Assembly: GCA_905233595.1 (NCBI GenBank)
Contig: CAJOFI010000050.1
Span: 1-8,579 of the forward strand
Source of the DNA: an uncultured Oscillospiraceae bacterium
GTDB lineage: Bacteria > Bacillota > Clostridia > Oscillospirales > Oscillospiraceae
DNA: 8,579 bases
Direction of reading: 5' to 3'
Of the stretch, positions 6,178 through 8,579 are shown piece after piece. The translations under genes and the position numbers were made by a program. The notes under the pieces were generated by a model. It did not search any database. It was not told where the DNA came from and worked only from the letters and a program-made list of their open reading frames with translations. The number at the start of each line of letters is the position of its first letter. The first letter of the stretch is position 1.

Positions 6178-6182
6178 CTATC

Positions 6183-6992
6183 TCAGTGGCAGTTGAAGTA
6201 ATAGATCGCCATCGTGTCGGCGAGGACGACGTCGCACTTGCCGGTGAAGAGGTAGCTGAAGCACTCCGTCGTGCCGCCCGCGAGGCGGGTGGTCTGGGAG
6301 AGGCGGCGGGCGATGCCCGGCTTCCGGTTCAGCGCGTCCATGGCCTCGGCCGTGGAGCACATGGAGAGGCTCTTGCCCACGAGCATGAGCTCGTTGTAAA
6401 TAAAGCTCCCCCCGCGCGCGGCGATGACGATGTCGTTGTGCACATAGGGGCCGTACTCGCTGTACTTCTTCTCCGCAAGCTCCTTCTCGTCCAGGGCGAT
6501 GCCGCCCCAGGCGCAGTCGATGTTGCCGGAGGAGAGCTCGATGTACACGTTCTCCTTCTCGATGGTCTGGAGCTTGAGGTTCCAGCCCAGAAGCTCCGCC
6601 ACCGCCATGGCAAGCTCCACGTCGAAGCCCCAGAACTCGCCGTTGGAGAGGTAGGCCATGGGGAAGGAGTTGACGTCCGCGCCGATGATGAAGTCGCGCG
6701 GCGTGGGCGGGTTTTCCAGCTTGTCGATGGCCTCGGCGTCCTTTTCAAAGCGGATGATGCGGCTGCCGAACCACTTGGTCGCAAGCTCGTCCACCCTGCC
6801 CTGGGCGTTCAGGACCTTGATGGCGGCGTCCACGTATTCCTGCGTGGGGTCGCCCGGGCGGAAGGCGAGGGAATAGTCCTGCTGCACGAGGGTAGTCACG
6901 GTGCGGATGCCGCTTCTGCCGTTCGTTGCGCCGCAGGCGGCGCAGCAGAGCAGCAGGGAGAGCGCGAGCAGCAGGCATAAGCTTTTTTTCAT
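6183..6992 (-). CDS. Solute-binding lipoprotein, SBP_bac_3-like, apparently circularly permuted
   Basis: This is an exported, lipid-anchored binding protein of the amino-acid ABC transporter type (SBP_bac_3). From ATG 6992 (269 residues) there is a basic start (MKKS), a hydrophobic segment and a lipobox-like LCCAAC with Cys20. Residues about 38-76 resemble the usual C-terminal end of such proteins: YSLAFRPGD, then a helix ending DELATKWFG. After a linker of about 25 residues comes the usual N-lobe: IIGADVNSFPMAYLSNGEFW, the family signature GFDVELAMAVAELL (122-135), SSGNIDCAWGGI, and a YGPYV hinge. Last comes the C-lobe STAEAMDALN ... GKCDVVLADTMAIYYFNCH, which stops where the YGIAFRKGD...KWFG segment would normally begin. 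Mature length (about 250) fits one complete domain. ATG 6992 is preferred because AGGGG lies nine bases upstream; ATG 7001 has it immediately adjacent. No permease or ATPase partner is nearby. The ligand is unknown. Confidence 0.85.
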   Translation of the reverse strand: MKKSLCLLLALSLLLCCAACGATNGRSGIRTVTTLVQQDYSLAFRPGDPTQEYVDAAIKVLNAQGRVDELATKWFGSRIIRFEKDAEAIDKLENPPTPRDFIIGADVNSFPMAYLSNGEFWGFDVELAMAVAELLGWNLKLQTIEKENVYIELSSGNIDCAWGGIALDEKELAEKKYSEYGPYVHNDIVIAARGGSFIYNELMLVGKSLSMCSTAEAMDALNRKPGIARRLSQTTRLAGGTTECFSYLFTGKCDVVLADTMAIYYFNCH

Positions 6993-7011
6993 GGTATCCA
7001 TCCCCTAATTA

Positions 7012-8172
7012 TCAGCGCCTTCTCCCGGCGCGCGCGTAGCTTCTCTCCCGGCGGTCGATGCCGTACTGCACCAGGAAGGCCGCGAGCAGCAGCACGATCA
7101 GCACGCCGAAGCCCAGCAGCACGCCCCGGTTGACCCCGTGGGGCATGACGGGCCGCACGGCCTCACTCTCCGTCGGGGCGGGCGCCTCCGCTGCGGGCAG
7201 CGGCGTCTCCTGCGGCAGGGCGGCCTGCTCGGCAAGGCGGCGCGCCTCCTCCTCGGCGGCAAGCCTGCGCTGCTCTTCCTCCTCGGCGAGGCGGCGCGCT
7301 TCCTCCTCGGCGGCCTGCTTTTCCTGCAGGTAGGTCGGAAGATAGGCGTCGAGCGTCTTCGCGTAGTCCTCAAAGGCGCCGCAGAACTGGGCGATCACGG
7401 TGTCCGCCGCGCCCATGTTCTTGGTCATGATCGTGAGGATGAAGGGGTTTTCGGTGTAGACGATGCCCGTGTCGTGGGTAAACTGCCGCCCCATGGAGTC
7501 CTGAAAGTTGCCGTACTTCTGCGCGATGGGCACGTCGGTGATGCCGCCCTTGAAGTACTGCCCCGGCTGGGCGCGCAGGAGATTGTCAATCACGTTTGGG
7601 AAGCGCTCCTGCTCGTGATAGAGCGTCTGCATCACCTGGGTCATGAAGCGGGCGGTGAAGTAGCTGTAATCGTAGAAGTCCTGCACGTAGTAGTCCGTCG
7701 GGAGCTGCGCGTACTGCTGATAGAGCGTGCGGCACTCGGCGTCGGTGCCGATGTAGTGCATCATGGCGTGGGCGTAGTCGTTGTGGGAGTAGACGAGGAT
7801 CAGCTCATTGGCCTCGGCGAGGGTGAGGCCGGAGATCTTCGTCTCGTCGGTGATCTCCCCGTTTTTATAGCGCTCGGCGAGGATCATCATGACCGGCACC
7901 TTGTACATGCTCGCGCTATAATACCAGGCGTCGGGGTTCCAGTACCAGGTGTCGCCGGTCGCGGTGTAGCAGAAGCCGACGCTGAGATTCTCCGCCTTGA
8001 GCCCCTTTTCGCGGCAGTAATCGTCCACGATCTGCTGTAAGGCGTCGGGGTCTAAGATGCCGTAGTCCTCCGTCTCCGCCGGGATCTCTCCCTCGGCGAA
8101 GGCCGCCGCCGACCCGAGCAGCGCGAGGCTGAGCAGCAGGGCGAGCAGGCGTTTGACGTTTTGCCTTATCAT
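7012..8172 (-). CDS. Membrane-anchored PBP-like serine hydrolase with coiled coil
   Basis: A 386-residue extracytoplasmic enzyme with the class A beta-lactamase/PBP-like fold. A basic N-terminus and hydrophobic core ending near AAAFAEG (21-28) form a signal peptide. Active-site motifs are SMYK (88-91, the SxxK nucleophile box), SHN (129-131, the SDN box) and KYG (219-221, in place of KTG), followed by HDTGIVYTENPFILTIMT. No ExxLN omega-loop glutamate is evident, so beta-lactam hydrolysis is unlikely; a peptidoglycan or peptide substrate is possible. Residues 283-316 form an E/A/R-rich coiled coil with an 18-residue repeat. A Pro/Glu linker, a transmembrane helix (about 350-371) and an Arg-rich cytoplasmic tail follow. 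ATG 8172 overlaps the upstream stop (ATGA) and has GGAGG ten bases upstream, ruling against the longer TTG frame at 8199. The lipoprotein gene follows in the same unit. Confidence 0.85.
   Translation of the reverse strand: MIRQNVKRLLALLLSLALLGSAAAFAEGEIPAETEDYGILDPDALQQIVDDYCREKGLKAENLSVGFCYTATGDTWYWNPDAWYYSASMYKVPVMMILAERYKNGEITDETKISGLTLAEANELILVYSHNDYAHAMMHYIGTDAECRTLYQQYAQLPTDYYVQDFYDYSYFTARFMTQVMQTLYHEQERFPNVIDNLLRAQPGQYFKGGITDVPIAQKYGNFQDSMGRQFTHDTGIVYTENPFILTIMTKNMGAADTVIAQFCGAFEDYAKTLDAYLPTYLQEKQAAEEEARRLAEEEEQRRLAAEEEARRLAEQAALPQETPLPAAEAPAPTESEAVRPVMPHGVNRGVLLGFGVLIVLLLAAFLVQYGIDRRERSYARAGRRR
7228..7314. repeat. 54-bp-period repeat coding for the coiled coil
   Basis: Two 33-bp segments (7228-7260 and 7282-7314) match at 31 of 33 positions with a 54-bp period. 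They encode AAEEEARRLAE twice, 18 residues apart, in the serine hydrolase. The repeat probably arose by duplication and lengthens the charged coiled coil. Confidence 0.75.
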
Positions 8173-8579
8173 AAGGCGATCCCCTCCGGGCCGCGGCAAT
8201 AGCCGCTCTGATAATAGGCGCCGGCCGCGCGAATGAGATATTCCGTGTCGGCGCTGCCCGCGGTCTCATAGCAGGAGTGCATGGCGAGCTGGGGCAGACC
8301 GATGTCCACCGAATCGACGGAGACGTGGGCGGTGCTGATATTGCCGAGGGTGGTGCCGCCGCGCAGGTCGGCGCGGTTGGAATAGTGCTGCACCGGGACG
8401 CCCGCCGCGCGGCAGATCTCCGCGAAGACGGCCTCGGTCACGGCGTCGGTGGTGTACTTCTGGTTGGCGTGGTGCTTGATGACGACGCCGCCGTTGATGA
8501 CGGGGCGGTCGATGCCGTCGGCAAACTCGGGGTGGTTGGGGTGGACGGCGTGGGCGTTGTCGGCGGAGGCCATGAAGCT
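8169..8579 (-). CDS. M18 family aminopeptidase, C-terminal part
   Basis: This is the C-terminal 136 residues of an M18 (aspartyl aminopeptidase-type) zinc peptidase; the gene continues past the right edge. M18 enzymes are cytosolic dodecameric aminopeptidases that remove N-terminal residues, often acidic ones. Visible family blocks are SADNAHAVHPNHPE near the window edge, VINGGVVIKHHANQKYTTDAV, the NRADLRGGTTLGNIS block, and VDIGLPQLAMHSCYETAG. By family knowledge, the aspartate of SAD and the histidine of MHS are metal ligands, and both are present. An ATG at 8573 lies inside the conserved block (SFMASADN) and is not the start. The stop TGA overlaps the start of the serine hydrolase gene, implying coupled translation. 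Confidence 0.93.
   Translation of the reverse strand, partial: SFMASADNAHAVHPNHPEFADGIDRPVINGGVVIKHHANQKYTTDAVTEAVFAEICRAAGVPVQHYSNRADLRGGTTLGNISTAHVSVDSVDIGLPQLAMHSCYETAGSADTEYLIRAAGAYYQSGYCRGPEGIAL

Noticed and set aside
7168..7215. LPQETP in the serine hydrolase as a sortase signal
   Set aside because: It does not fit LPxTG, lies about 30 residues from the membrane helix, and the protein already has a plain transmembrane anchor.
7012..8172. Calling the serine hydrolase a beta-lactamase
   Set aside because: The SxxK fold is present, but the omega-loop glutamate needed for deacylation is not seen and KTG is KYG.

Overview
The window is about 8.6 kb of GC-rich DNA in which every convincing gene reads leftward (minus strand). 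Gene content and order suggest a high-GC Gram-positive Clostridia, most likely an Oscillospirales-type gut bacterium. The signs are a group II ECF transporter module in the order ecfA1-ecfA2-ecfT followed by truA, a Clp ATPase with a McsA-like zinc finger, AGGAGG-type ribosome sites, and AT-rich heptad repeats in otherwise GC-rich DNA. The taxonomic call is inference. No RNA gene, CRISPR array, transposase or phage gene was seen.

In transcription order (right to left), the first unit is a coupled trio. It starts with the C-terminal end of an M18-family metallo-aminopeptidase (right edge). Next is an exported, membrane-anchored PBP-like serine hydrolase with a charged coiled coil, joined by an ATGA overlap. 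Ten bases later comes a solute-binding lipoprotein. The unit ends at a strong intrinsic terminator (6073-6108). About 25 bases further on, a near-consensus sigma-70 promoter (TTGACC-17-TAAAAT) starts a second unit: an RlmI-like SAM methyltransferase, ecfA1, ecfA2, ecfT, truA and cvpA. The window closes with the N-terminus of a Clp ATPase gene behind a hairpin-rich leader.

The ECF genes encode the shared energising module (two ATPases plus the transmembrane coupling protein) that powers vitamin or metal uptake with S-components encoded elsewhere. TruA makes tRNA pseudouridines 38-40.

Three things stand out. (1) The solute-binding lipoprotein appears circularly permuted: the segment that normally ends the SBP_bac_3 fold sits at the N-terminus, and the protein stops where that segment would normally begin. 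(2) EcfT carries a 72-bp in-frame tandem duplication that adds 24 residues, about one membrane helix, to an otherwise normal 265-residue protein. (3) Three intergenic gaps of the methyltransferase/ECF/truA unit are filled by members of one repeat family: two small hairpins flanked by 7-nt-periodic arms. Two cores agree at 46 of 48 positions in opposite orientations, and the third shows compensatory stem changes. A fourth, core-less relative lies downstream of the lipoprotein gene.
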